DNA of 64,000 nt. Origin: Streptomyces showdoensis (GTDB taxonomy: Bacteria > Actinomycetota > Actinomycetes > Streptomycetales > Streptomycetaceae). The position numbers and the translations under genes were made by a program. Of the stretch, positions 56,227-64,000 are shown in pieces (the first letter of the stretch is position 1; the number at the start of each line of letters is the position of its first letter). The notes under the pieces are model-generated. The model worked only from the letters and a program-made list of their open reading frames with translations, did no database searches and was not told the DNA's origin. The stretch covers positions 62,001-126,000 of the forward strand of contig NZ_BAAAXG010000012.1 in NCBI RefSeq assembly GCF_039535475.1, read 5' to 3'.

Positions 56227-57150
56227 ATGCCCACGATTCTCGGCCAGAACCAGTACGGCAAAGCAGAGAACCGCGTCGTCAAGATCACGCGGGACGGCGC
56301 GACCCACCACATCAAGGACCTGAACGTCTCCGTCGCCCTCTCCGGCGACCTCGACGACGTCCACCTCACCGGCTCCAACGCCCACTGCCTCCCCACCGAC
56401 ACGACGAAGAACACCGTCTTCGCGTTCGCCAAGGAGTACGGCATCGAGTCCGCCGAGCAGTTCGGCATCCACCTGGCCCGTCACTTCGTGACCAGCCAGA
56501 AGCCGATCCACCGGGCCCGCATCCAGATCGAGGAGTACGCCTGGGAGCGGATCGCCGGCTCCGACGCCAACTCCAAGTTCATCGGCTCGGACGAGGTCAA
56601 CCACTCCTTCGTCCGCCAGGGCCAGGAGACCCGCGTCACCCAGATCACCTTCGACGGCACGAACTGGGAGGTCATCTCCGGCCTCAAGGACCTGGTCGTC
56701 ATGAACTCCACCAACTCGGAGTTCTGGGGCTACATCAAGGACAAGTACACGACCCTCCAGGAGGCGTACGACCGCATCCTGGCCACGCAGGTCTCCGGCC
56801 GCTGGCGGTTCAACTGGACCGACGACGAGCAGCGGATGCCCAACTGGGAGCGGTCCTACGCCCAGACCAAGAAGCACATGCTCGAGGCCTTCTCGGAGAC
56901 GTACTCGTACTCCCTGCAGCAGACGCTGTACCAGATGGCCACGCGGATCATCAACCACCGTTCGGAGATCGACGAGGTCCGTTTCTCGCTCCCGAACAAG
57001 CACCACTTCCTGGTCGACCTCGAGCCCTTCGGCCTGAAGAACGACAACGAGGTCTACTACGCGGCCGACCGCATGTACGGCCTCATCGAGGCCACGGTCC
57101 TGCGCGACGGCGCCACGGCGCAGATCCCGGTCGACATGACCAACCTCTAA
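56227..57150 (+). CDS. Urate oxidase (uricase)
   Basis: A 307-residue cofactor-free uricase, often named pucL or uaZ. T-fold motifs include ILGQNQYGKAENRVVKITR (catalytic Lys), LPTDTTKNTVFAFAKE (Thr), SGRWRFNW (Arg), SYSLQQTLYQMA (Gln) and RIINHRSEIDEV (Asn/His). LPNKHHFLVDLEPFGL is also present. It oxidises urate to 5-hydroxyisourate and releases H2O2. GAGGGAG precedes ATG 56227. It is third in the uraD-uraH-uricase operon. Confidence 0.97.
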   Translation: MPTILGQNQYGKAENRVVKITRDGATHHIKDLNVSVALSGDLDDVHLTGSNAHCLPTDTTKNTVFAFAKEYGIESAEQFGIHLARHFVTSQKPIHRARIQIEEYAWERIAGSDANSKFIGSDEVNHSFVRQGQETRVTQITFDGTNWEVISGLKDLVVMNSTNSEFWGYIKDKYTTLQEAYDRILATQVSGRWRFNWTDDEQRMPNWERSYAQTKKHMLEAFSETYSYSLQQTLYQMATRIINHRSEIDEVRFSLPNKHHFLVDLEPFGLKNDNEVYYAADRMYGLIEATVLRDGATAQIPVDMTNL

Positions 57151-57162
57151 GCGGCACCGAGT

Positions 57163-57202
57163 GACCGCCCCCGCCCCGCCCCGCAGTCGGGCGGGGGCGG
57201 TC
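57163..57202. terminator. GC hairpin between uricase and first permease
   Basis: Perfect 13-bp arms (57163-57175, GACCGCCCCCGCC; 57190-57202) with a 14-base loop. There is no T-run, so it may only attenuate read-through into the permease gene. Confidence 0.55.
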
Positions 57203-57220
57203 GCACCGGAGGGAACTTCC

Positions 57221-58624
57221 ATGGCACAGCCTGCAAAGGGGCCGGCAACCGCCGAAGGCCCGTGTTCCACCCCGTCCACCCCGGCCGCCTGCCACCCGGT
57301 GGACGAGAAACTCCCCGCCTCGCGGCTCGTCCCCGCGGCACTCCAGCACATCGCCGCCATGTACGCGGGCGTCGTCACCCCTCCGCTCATCATCGGTCAG
57401 GCGGTCGGCCTGGACGCCGCCGGAATGACCCGGCTCATCGCCGCCAGCCTGCTCATCGCCGGCTGTGCGACCATCCTGCAGACCCTCGGCCTCGGCCGCT
57501 TCGCCGGCAACCGGCTGCCCTTCGTGAACGCCGCCTCCTCGGCCGGCATCGCCCCCATGCTCGCCATCGCCGAGACCAGCGCCCCCGGGCACCAACTCCC
57601 CGCCATCTACGGCGCGGTGATGGTCGCCGGAGTCTTCTGCCTCGCCGTCGGTCCCTTCTTCGGCCGGCTCCTGCGGTTCTTCCCGCCGCTCGTCACCGGC
57701 GTCGTCATCACCCTCATCGGGGTCACCCTGATGCCCGTGCCGGTCGGCTGGGCCCAGGGCGGCGACAAGACCGCCGCCGACTTCGGCGCCATGACGTACC
57801 TGGCCCTCGCCGGCTTCACCCTCGTCGTCATCCTGCTCTTCCAGCGCTTCGGCAAGGGCTTCGTCAAGCAGATCGCCCTGCTGCTCGGTCTCTTCATCGG
57901 CACCCTCGCCGCGGTCCCCTTCGGCATGGCGGACTTCTCCGCGCTGCGGGAGGCCCCGGTCGCCGCGCTGCCCACGCCCTTCGCCTTCGGCGCCCCCGAG
58001 TTCCAGCCCGCCGCGATCCTCTCCCTGTGCATCGTGATGCTGGTCCTGATGACCGAGTCCAGCGCCGGCATGCTCGCCCTCGGCGAGATCTGCGAACGGC
58101 GCAGCGACGGCCGGACCATCACCCGCGGACTGCGCACCGACGGCATCGCCACCCTGCTCGGCCCCGTCTTCGGCGGCTTCCCCACCTCGGCCTTCGCCCA
58201 GAACGTCGGCGTCGTCTCGCTGACCCGGGTGCGCAGCCGGTACGTGGTCGCCGTGGCCGGCGGCGCCCTGCTGGTCCTCGGCGCCTTCCCGGTGCTCGGC
58301 GCGGTGGTCTCGATGGTGCCGATGCCGGTCCTCGGCGGAGCGGGCATCGTCCTCTTCGGCTCGATCGCCGTGAGCGGCATCCGGACCCTCTCCGAGGCCG
58401 GGCTCGACGACAGCTCCAACATCATCCTGGTGGCCGTCGCGCTCGGAGCGGGCATCATCCCGCTCGCCGCGCCCACCTTCTACGCCGGATTCCCCGCCTG
58501 GGCGCAGACCGTGCTCGGCTCCGGCATCAGCGCGGGAGCGCTCGTCGCCGTCCTGCTGAATCTGTTCTTCCACCATCTCGGCACCCGGAGCCGTCACGCG
58601 GCTCCGGCACTCAAATCCTCCTAG
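57221..58624 (+). CDS. Nucleobase:cation symporter-2 (urate/xanthine permease type)
   Basis: A 467-residue NCS2/NAT permease with about fourteen helices. Motifs include ALQHIAAMYAGVVTPPLIIG, LPFVNAASSAGIAPMLA, TESSAGMLALGEICERR and FPTSAFAQNVGVVSLTRVRSRYV. The last belongs to the QNxGxxxxT substrate motif. Location after uricase makes urate or xanthine the likely cargo. GGAGGGAAC precedes ATG 57221. A Ser/Thr/Pro-rich N-terminus precedes the first helix. Confidence 0.93.
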   Translation: MAQPAKGPATAEGPCSTPSTPAACHPVDEKLPASRLVPAALQHIAAMYAGVVTPPLIIGQAVGLDAAGMTRLIAASLLIAGCATILQTLGLGRFAGNRLPFVNAASSAGIAPMLAIAETSAPGHQLPAIYGAVMVAGVFCLAVGPFFGRLLRFFPPLVTGVVITLIGVTLMPVPVGWAQGGDKTAADFGAMTYLALAGFTLVVILLFQRFGKGFVKQIALLLGLFIGTLAAVPFGMADFSALREAPVAALPTPFAFGAPEFQPAAILSLCIVMLVLMTESSAGMLALGEICERRSDGRTITRGLRTDGIATLLGPVFGGFPTSAFAQNVGVVSLTRVRSRYVVAVAGGALLVLGAFPVLGAVVSMVPMPVLGGAGIVLFGSIAVSGIRTLSEAGLDDSSNIILVAVALGAGIIPLAAPTFYAGFPAWAQTVLGSGISAGALVAVLLNLFFHHLGTRSRHAAPALKSS

Positions 58625-58673
58625 GGTCCTGCCGTGCCCGAACATCCCCCCCAGGAATGAAGGAAGCACCGCC

Positions 58674-60062
58674 ATGGCAGCACCTTCGGCAGCCCAGCGC
58701 ATCGTCATCGAGAACGCGGCGATCGCGACCGTCGACGCGCACGACACCGAGTACGCCACCGGTTACCTCGTCGTCGCCGACAACAGGATCGAGTCCATCG
58801 GTGCCGGCAAGGCCCCCGAGGGCCTGGAGAACGTGGTCCGGCGGATCGACGCCACCGGCCACCTGATCACGCCGGGACTCGTCAACACCCACCACCACTT
58901 CTACCAGTGGATCACCCGGGGTCTCGCGACCGACCACAACCTCTTCAACTGGCTGGTCGCGCTCTACCCGACCTGGGCCCGCATCGACGAGCAGATGGTG
59001 CGCGTCGCCGCCCAGGGATCGCTGGCCATGATGGCCCGCGGCGGTGTCACCACCGCCATGGACCACCACTACGTCTACCCGCAGGGCTCCGGCGACCTGT
59101 CCGGCGCCATCATCGGCGCCGCCCGCGACATGGGCGTCCGCTTCACCCTGGCCCGCGGCTCCATGGACCGCAGCGAGAAGGACGGCGGCCTGCCGCCGGA
59201 CTTCGCCGTCGAGACCACCGAGGGCGCGCTCGCCGCGACCGAGGAGACCGTCAAGAAGTTCCACGACGCCTCCTTCGACGCCATGACCCAGGTCGCCGTC
59301 GCCCCCTGCTCCCCCTTCTCCATCTCCACCGAACTGCTCCGCGAGGGCGCCGCGCTCGGCCGCCGCCTCGGCGTACGGATGCACACCCACGGCTCGGAGA
59401 CCGTGGAGGAGGAGAAGTTCTGCCACGAGCTCTTCGGCATGGGCCCGACGGACTACTTCGAGTCCACCGGCTTCCTCGGCGAGGACGTGTGGATGGCGCA
59501 CTGCGTCCACATGAACGACTCCGACATCGAGGCCTTCGCCCGCACCAAGACCGGTGTGGCGCACTGCCCCTCCTCCAACGCGCGCCTCGCCGCCGGCATC
59601 GCCCGCGTCCCCGACATGCTCAAGGCGGGCGTGCCGGTCGGCCTCGGCGTCGACGGCACCGCCTCCAACGAGTCGGGCGAGCTCCACACCGAGCTGCGCA
59701 ACGCGCTGCTCATCAACCGGCTCGGCGCCCACCGCGAGTCCGCGCTCAACGCCCGCCAGGCCCTGCGCCTGGGCACCTACGGCGGCGCGCAGGTCCTCGG
59801 CCGCGCCGACAGCATCGGTTCGCTGGAGGCCGGCAAGCTGGCCGACTTCGTGCTCTGGAAGATCGACGGCCTCGGCCACTCGTCGATCGCCGACCCGGTC
59901 ACCGCCATCGTCTTCGGTGCGGCCGCCCCGGTCACCGCGTCCTTCGTCAACGGCCGGCAGATCGTCGAGAACAACCGACTGCTGACCGCCGACGAGGACG
60001 AGATCGCGCGCGAGGCGCGCACGGAGGCACAGCGCCTGGCCCGCATCGCGGCCCAGGGCTGA
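58674..60062 (+). CDS. 8-oxoguanine deaminase (amidohydrolase)
   Basis: A 462-residue amidohydrolase. The metal site is NTHHHFYQWITRG, with further His in MHTHGSETVEEEKF and AHCVHMNDSD, and Asp in GVDGTASNESGEL. These match the 8-oxoguanine deaminase/hydroxydechloroatrazine hydrolase group. 8-oxoguanine would be converted to urate (2,6,8-trioxypurine), feeding the adjacent uricase. It lies between two NCS2 permease genes in the same direction. Confidence 0.9.
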   Translation: MAAPSAAQRIVIENAAIATVDAHDTEYATGYLVVADNRIESIGAGKAPEGLENVVRRIDATGHLITPGLVNTHHHFYQWITRGLATDHNLFNWLVALYPTWARIDEQMVRVAAQGSLAMMARGGVTTAMDHHYVYPQGSGDLSGAIIGAARDMGVRFTLARGSMDRSEKDGGLPPDFAVETTEGALAATEETVKKFHDASFDAMTQVAVAPCSPFSISTELLREGAALGRRLGVRMHTHGSETVEEEKFCHELFGMGPTDYFESTGFLGEDVWMAHCVHMNDSDIEAFARTKTGVAHCPSSNARLAAGIARVPDMLKAGVPVGLGVDGTASNESGELHTELRNALLINRLGAHRESALNARQALRLGTYGGAQVLGRADSIGSLEAGKLADFVLWKIDGLGHSSIADPVTAIVFGAAAPVTASFVNGRQIVENNRLLTADEDEIAREARTEAQRLARIAAQG

Positions 60063-60078
60063 CCCTCCCCATGGAGTC

Positions 60079-60135
60079 CGGTCGAGGGGGACGGCCCTCG
60101 ACCGGTCGCCGCGGACCCGAGCGGGGTCCGCGGCA
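60079..60135. terminator. Two tandem GC hairpins after 8-oxoguanine deaminase
   Basis: Hairpin 1: CCGGTCGAGGG/CCCTCGACCGG (60079-60089, 60096-60106). Hairpin 2: GCCGCGGACCC/GGGTCCGCGGC (60109-60119, 60125-60135). Both have perfect 11-bp stems. They end the uraD-to-deaminase unit; the rest of the gap up to 60369 shows no gene. Confidence 0.65.
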
Positions 60136-60369
60136 GCCCGACCGGGGGGTGACGTGCGCCCAGTCGTACGCACCCCCCGGGACGGTGAACGGTTTCCGTG
60201 CCCGACCCGGGCATTCCCCATCGGACACCCCGTCAGCGCCGCACCCCCTCCGCCGGCGACGCATGGCTCCACCCCGCAACGAGCCGCACCTCCTGCACTT
60301 CGCACCGCATCGCACCACCTCCCTGACACCCACGTCTCCGTCGACGTGTACCCGACCGGAGGAACCGCC

Positions 60370-61819
60370 GTGGCCGCCAAGCCCCAGGTTCGCAATGCAC
60401 AAGACGCAGGGTCCGCCCCCGAGGCCCGGGACACACACCCGGTAGACGAGGTCCTGCCCCCACTGAAGATGCTCACCAGCGGTCTGCAACACGTGGCCGC
60501 CATGTACGCGGGGGTCGTCGCCCCGCCCCTGATCGTCGGAGCGGCCGTCGGCCTCTCCGGAACCGAACTCACCTTCCTCACCGGAGCGAGTCTCTTCACC
60601 GCGGGACTCGCCACCTTCCTGCAGACGCTCGGCGTCTGGAAGATCGGCGCCCGCCTGCCGTTCGTCAACGGCGTCACCTTCGCCGGCGTCGCCCCGATGC
60701 TCGCCATCGTCGACACCACGAAGGACAAGGCCGACGCGCTTCCGGTGATCTTCGGCGCGATCATCGTCGCCGGACTCCTCGGCTTCCTCGCCGCCCCCCT
60801 TCTTCTCCAGACTCGTACGCTTCTTCCCGCCGGTCGTCACCGGCTCCGTGATCACCCTCATCGGTGTCTCCCTCCTCCCGGTCGCCTTCGGCTGGGCCCA
60901 GGGGCCCAACCCCAGGGCGGACGACTACGGTTCGACCACCTATCTGTCCCTCGCGGGCATCACCCTGGTCGTGGTGCTGCTGCTGCGCCGCTTCACCCGC
61001 GGCTTCCTCAAGCAGGTCGCCGTCCTGGTCGGCCTCGTCGTCGGCACGCTCATCGCGATACCGTTCGGCGTCACCGACTTCAGCCCGGTGACCGAGGCGG
61101 ACATCGTCGGCTTCCCGAGCCCGTTCCACTTCGGCGCCCCGCAGTTCGCCCTCGCCGCGATCGTCTCCATGTGCGTGGTCATGCTGGTCTCCATGACCGA
61201 GTCGACCGCCGACATGCTGGCGCTCGGCGAGATCGTGGAGCGGCCGGCCGACGAGAAGACGATCGCGGCCGGACTGCGCGCCGACACCCTCGGCTCCGCG
61301 CTCAGCCCGCTCTTCAACGGCTTCATGTGCAGCGCCTTCGCGCAGAACATCGGCCTGGTCGCCATGACCCGGATCCGCAGCCGCTTCGTGGTCGCCTGCG
61401 GCGGCGGCTTCCTGGTCCTGATGGGCCTGTCGCCGGTGGCCGCCTCGCTGATCTCGGTCGTGCCCCGACCGGTCCTCGGCGGCGCGGGCGTCGTCCTCTT
61501 CGGCTCGGTCGCCGCCAGCGGCATCCAGACCCTCGCCAAGGCCGGCCTGGAGAAGGACAACAACGTGCTGATCGTCGCCGTCTCGCTGGCGGTCGGCATC
61601 ATCCCGATCACGAAGCCGGAGTTCTACCACGCCTTCCCGGAGACCGCGAAGATCATCCTGGACTCCGGGATCTCCACCGGCTGCGTCGCGGCCGTCCTGC
61701 TCAACCTGGTCTTCAACCACCTGGGCAAGCGCCGTGACGAGGACACGGTGACCGCGCCCATGGAGCCGGGCGAGGAGATCTCCGAGACGGCGACGGCCAA
61801 GGCGGCGCACGTCCACTGA
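60370..61819 (+). pseudogene. Second NCS2 nucleobase permease, frameshifted
   Basis: From GTG 60370 (GGAGG 7 bp before) the frame reads QHVAAMYAGVVAPPLIVGAA and RLPFVNGVTFAGVAPMLAIV up to GFLAAP. At six C (60794-60799) the frame is lost. One base back, it resumes FFSRLVRFFPPVVTGSVITL and continues through TESTADMLALGEIVERP and CSAFAQNIGLVAMTRIRSRF to TGA 61819. Deleting one C restores a permease of about 482 residues, a close paralogue of the one at 57221. An indel error is the simplest explanation. Confidence 0.88.
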
Positions 61820-61881
61820 GCCGGCGCCTCCCGCCCCCGACCGCCCCGGTCCCCGCGCACGCCGCGGGGGTCGGGGCGGTC

Positions 61882-62544
61882 GTGCTGGTCAACCCCAACA
61901 CCTCCGCGGCGACCACCGCGATGATGACCTCCCTCGCCCGCCGCGCCCTGACGGGCACCGGACTGCGCGTCCGGGGCGTGACCGTCGCGCACGGCCCGGC
62001 GATGCTGACCGACCCGGAGGCCCTGCGCGCCGCCGCCCCGCGGGTCGTCGCCACCGCCCTGGCCGCCCGCGCGGCGGGGGACTGCGCGGCGCTGGTCGTG
62101 GGCGCCTTCGGCGATCCGGGGGCGGCGGAGCTGCGGGCGGCCGTCGGGGACGTCCTGCCCGTCGTGGGCCTCGGCGAGGCCGCGCTCGCCGAAGCCGCGG
62201 CCCACGGGCGCCGCTTCGGCGTCGCCACGACCACCCCGCGCCTCGCGGACGCGATCGCCGCCCACGTCGAACGGCTCGGTCTGGACGCGGCGTACACCGG
62301 CCCCCGCTTCACCGCCGGCGACCCCGAACGCCTCGCCGCCCGCCCCGAGTCGCTCCTCGCCGCTCTCGAGGCCGCCGCCCGCGACTGCCTCGTGCGGGAC
62401 GGCGCCGAGGCCGTCGTCATCGGCGGCGGCCCACTGGGCGACGCGGCCGCCGCCCTGAGCACCCGCCTGACCGCCCCCGTGATCGCCCCGATCACGGCCG
62501 CCTGCCACCGCGTGGCGCGGCTCCTCGGCACCGCCGCGGGCTGA
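61882..62544 (+). CDS. Asp/Glu/hydantoin racemase-family protein lacking both catalytic cysteines
   Basis: A 220-residue protein with the family N-terminus VLVNPNTSAATTAMM (GTG start). In hydantoin and allantoin racemases the catalytic Cys stands in a CFxDPG motif and a second Cys in a GCxxM motif. Here these read VVGAFGDPG and VVIGGGPLGD, so both Cys are replaced. Racemisation by the two-base Cys mechanism is therefore unlikely. Its place after purine-degradation genes suggests an allantoin- or ureide-related role. The start is uncertain because no good ribosome-binding site is seen. Confidence 0.78.
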   Translation: MLVNPNTSAATTAMMTSLARRALTGTGLRVRGVTVAHGPAMLTDPEALRAAAPRVVATALAARAAGDCAALVVGAFGDPGAAELRAAVGDVLPVVGLGEAALAEAAAHGRRFGVATTTPRLADAIAAHVERLGLDAAYTGPRFTAGDPERLAARPESLLAALEAAARDCLVRDGAEAVVIGGGPLGDAAAALSTRLTAPVIAPITAACHRVARLLGTAAG

Positions 62545-62640
62545 CCGGCCGAACCGACCGCGCCCGCCCGGACCGCGCCTGCCCGCGCGGCGCCCGCCCG
62601 GACCACGCCCGCCCGGACCCGTGTTGCGCTGCCGAGGACC

Positions 62641-63090
62641 TCGGCCGCCCGGGCCCCGGCCTCCCGGGCCCGCGCCCCCCGGGACCCGGCCGCTCGGACC
62701 GCGCCCGCCCGGACCGCGCCCGCCCGGACCTCGGCCGCCCGGGCCCCGGCCTCCCGGGCCCGCGCCCCCCGGGACCCGGCCGCTCGGACCGCGCCCGCCC
62801 GGACCGCGCCCGCCCGGACCTCGGCCGCCCGGGCCCCGGCCTCCCGGGCCCGCGCCCCCCGGGACCCGGCCGCTCGGACCGCGCCCGCCCGGACCGCGCC
62901 CGCCCGGACCTCGGCCGCCCGGGCCCCGGCCTCCCGGGCCCGCGCCCCCCGGGACCCGGCCGCTCGGACCGCGCCCGCCCGGACCGCGCCCGCCCGGACC
63001 TCGGCCGCCCGGGCCCCGGCCTCCCGGGCCCGCGCCCCCCGGGACCCGGCCGCTCGGACCGCGCCCGCCCGGACCGCGCCCGCCCGGACC
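62641..63090. repeat. Higher-order minisatellite: five 90-bp units made of 15-bp subunits
   Basis: Units start at 62641, 62731, 62821, 62911 and 63001, each beginning TCGGCCGCCCGGGCC, and appear identical. Every unit consists of six variants of a 15-bp subunit close to GCGCCCGCCCGGACC. Degenerate 15-bp copies extend from about 62560 to 63120. The array fills most of the 600-bp gap between the racemase-like gene and the next gene. No coding role is supported. Confidence 0.9.
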
Positions 63091-63145
63091 CCGGCCTCCC
63101 GGGCCCCCGCCACCCGTCCGCGCCCGCCCCGGCCGCGGGGTGTCC

Positions 63146-63724
63146 TCACCGTTCCGCCTCCGTCCGCCGTCGGCACTCGTGGGCCAGCCCCGGGTACGCC
63201 GCCGCGATCGCCTCGTACAGGCGGCGGCGCAGCAGGCGTTCGGCCTCGGCGCGGCCCGTGTCGCCGTACAGGCCGTCGAGCAAGGTCTCGTAGCGGGCGA
63301 GAGCCTGGCGCAGGTAGCCGACCTGCCAGCGGACCATCGCGCCCGCGGTGATGCCGCCCGGCCCGCGCGCCCCCAGCAGGTGGCGGTGGCGCACCGCGCG
63401 GCGCTCCAGCTCGGCGGCGGGCAGCCGGGGCACCTCGATGGGCTCGGCCCGGATGGCGGCGAGCACCGCCCTGCGCCTCCGCTCGGCGCCCGCCCCGGTC
63501 GCGGCCGAGCCCCGCCCGGCGACGGAGGCGGCGTGGAGGAACTCCGGCGTGCGCTCGACGGCCTCGACGCGGGCGAGCAGATAGAGCCGCACCGGGGCCG
63601 GGGACCAGCGTCTCGGGTCCCGGCCCTGCACGTCCGCCTGGCCCAGCAGCTCGCCGATCATCGCGTCGTTCCAGCCGCGCACGCGCAGCCCGGGCACGGT
63701 CACATAGGTCGTACGGTCCGTCAC
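63146..63724 (-). CDS. Conserved hypothetical protein
   Basis: A 192-residue protein that I recognise only as a recurrent actinobacterial hypothetical. It starts VTDRTTYVTVPGLRVRGWND and has a helical Arg/Glu-rich body (VRLYLLARVEAVERTPEF, AAELERRAVRHRHLLGARGP, RRRLYEAIAAAYP). There is no signal peptide, membrane segment or known motif. GTG 63724 follows AGGGGGATCC. It is divergent from a lipoprotein gene. Confidence 0.7.
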   Translation of the reverse strand: MTDRTTYVTVPGLRVRGWNDAMIGELLGQADVQGRDPRRWSPAPVRLYLLARVEAVERTPEFLHAASVAGRGSAATGAGAERRRRAVLAAIRAEPIEVPRLPAAELERRAVRHRHLLGARGPGGITAGAMVRWQVGYLRQALARYETLLDGLYGDTGRAEAERLLRRRLYEAIAAAYPGLAHECRRRTEAER

Positions 63725-63878
63725 GGATCCCCCTGATTCGACTACGGAGAGTGATGAATCCAGTGAAGCGCACCCCACTGACAACGCCCCTCCCCGCCCG
63801 CCCCTTGTCGGGCCGCCCACCCCTGTGTCATACAGGTCCAGACCTTTCCCGGATCGTCCGGCCCGACGGAGGCGTCCC

Positions 63879-64000
63879 GTGCAACGCCCGCTCACAGCAA
63901 GCCTGTTGAACGCCACGACCGCGACCGTCACCGGCGCCGTCCTCCTCGCCCTCGCCGCCTGCTCGGCGGCGCCCGCGCAGGACACCACGGCCCCCACCGC
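63879..64000 (+). CDS. Lipoprotein, N-terminal fragment cut by window end
   Basis: GTG 63879, with GGAGG 7 bp upstream, opens a frame that runs off the window after 40 codons. It encodes a lipoprotein signal peptide: a hydrophobic core TGAVLLALAAC with lipobox LAAC and a Ser/Ala/Pro/Thr-rich start of the mature part. The function cannot be judged. Confidence 0.7.
   Translation, partial: MQRPLTASLLNATTATVTGAVLLALAACSAAPAQDTTAPT

Noticed and set aside
62641..63090. CRISPR-like array
   Set aside because: Units are contiguous with no unique spacers and are made of 15-bp subunits; no cas genes are nearby.
61713..63773. Long frames through the 90-bp repeats on both strands (GPRPP-like and AGAVR-like repeat proteins)
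   Set aside because: The repeat period is a multiple of three without stops, so open frames are expected; there is no proper start, they overlap real genes antisense, and the composition follows the DNA repeat.

Overview
The window is very GC-rich (roughly 73-75%), densely coding, uses many GTG starts and carries families typical of soil actinomycetes (PucR regulators, SpoOM, TerD, rifampicin monooxygenase with its rifamycin-associated element, mycelial-type transporters). It is best read as chromosomal DNA of a Streptomyces or close relative. I see no rRNA, tRNA, insertion sequence, prophage or CRISPR array. About 58 genes are supported.

Layout. 1-6.1 kb: end of a questin-oxidase-like gene, a BlaI/M56 pair, a secreted serine-hydrolase-like protein with a degenerate active site, an aldo/keto reductase and an ion transporter. 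6.1-8.9 kb: a DeoR-type regulator divergent from a sugar-phosphate module (SIS isomerase/deaminase plus class II aldolase). 9.0-12.6 kb: rifampicin monooxygenase rox with a rifamycin-associated element, divergent from a CASTOR/POLLUX-type channel. 12.8-16.9 kb: orphan molybdate-binding ModA, a PucR regulator, a Mop/TOBE regulator and a DUF4239 protein. 17-24 kb: a beta-glucoside module (MFS permease, GH1 glucosidase, TetR, LacI) and a secreted Asp-box/ricin-lectin protein with LacI-type operators. 24-31 kb: FAD oxidoreductase, flotillin/NfeD pair, second PucR-type regulator, TatA, TerD. 30-34 kb: SpoOM and two CNNM/CBS membrane proteins. 34-36 kb: ArsR regulator and His-rich MFS metal exporter. 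36-46 kb: Nudix, CorA, broken winged-helix gene, LuxR-GAF regulator divergent from two acyl-CoA synthetases, GNAT, broken TIGR04222 gene, zinc-ribbon/Mrr-like protein. 46.4-62.5 kb: a purine/glyoxylate catabolic island: gcl, (ArsR/MFS pair), katA, glxR, hyi, two small genes, uraD-uraH-uricase, two nucleobase permeases, 8-oxoguanine deaminase and a hydantoin-racemase-like protein. 62.5-64 kb: a 90-bp higher-order minisatellite, a hypothetical gene and the start of a lipoprotein gene.

How it works together. Urate is oxidised to allantoin by uricase, UraH and UraD, releasing H2O2 that the neighbouring catalase can remove. Downstream glyoxylate is condensed by Gcl to tartronate semialdehyde, which Hyi and GlxR interconvert/reduce to glycerate. 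Two promoter-level observations tie this together. First, gcl and hyi-glxR share the same two-box operator (TTCCG-N5-CAGAA, 6 bp, TTCCG-N5-YGGAA) placed just after the -10 box. Second, katA and the uraD operon share an almost identical palindrome (TCAACA-N3-TGTTGA) that overlaps the -35 box. ModA, the Mop regulator and PucR fit with a molybdenum-dependent xanthine dehydrogenase upstream in the pathway, although no such enzyme is in this window.

Three genes carry a single extra C/G in a 5- or 6-base homopolymer, a pattern that looks more like sequencing error than biology. Homology statements are from memory of protein families; no database search was possible.
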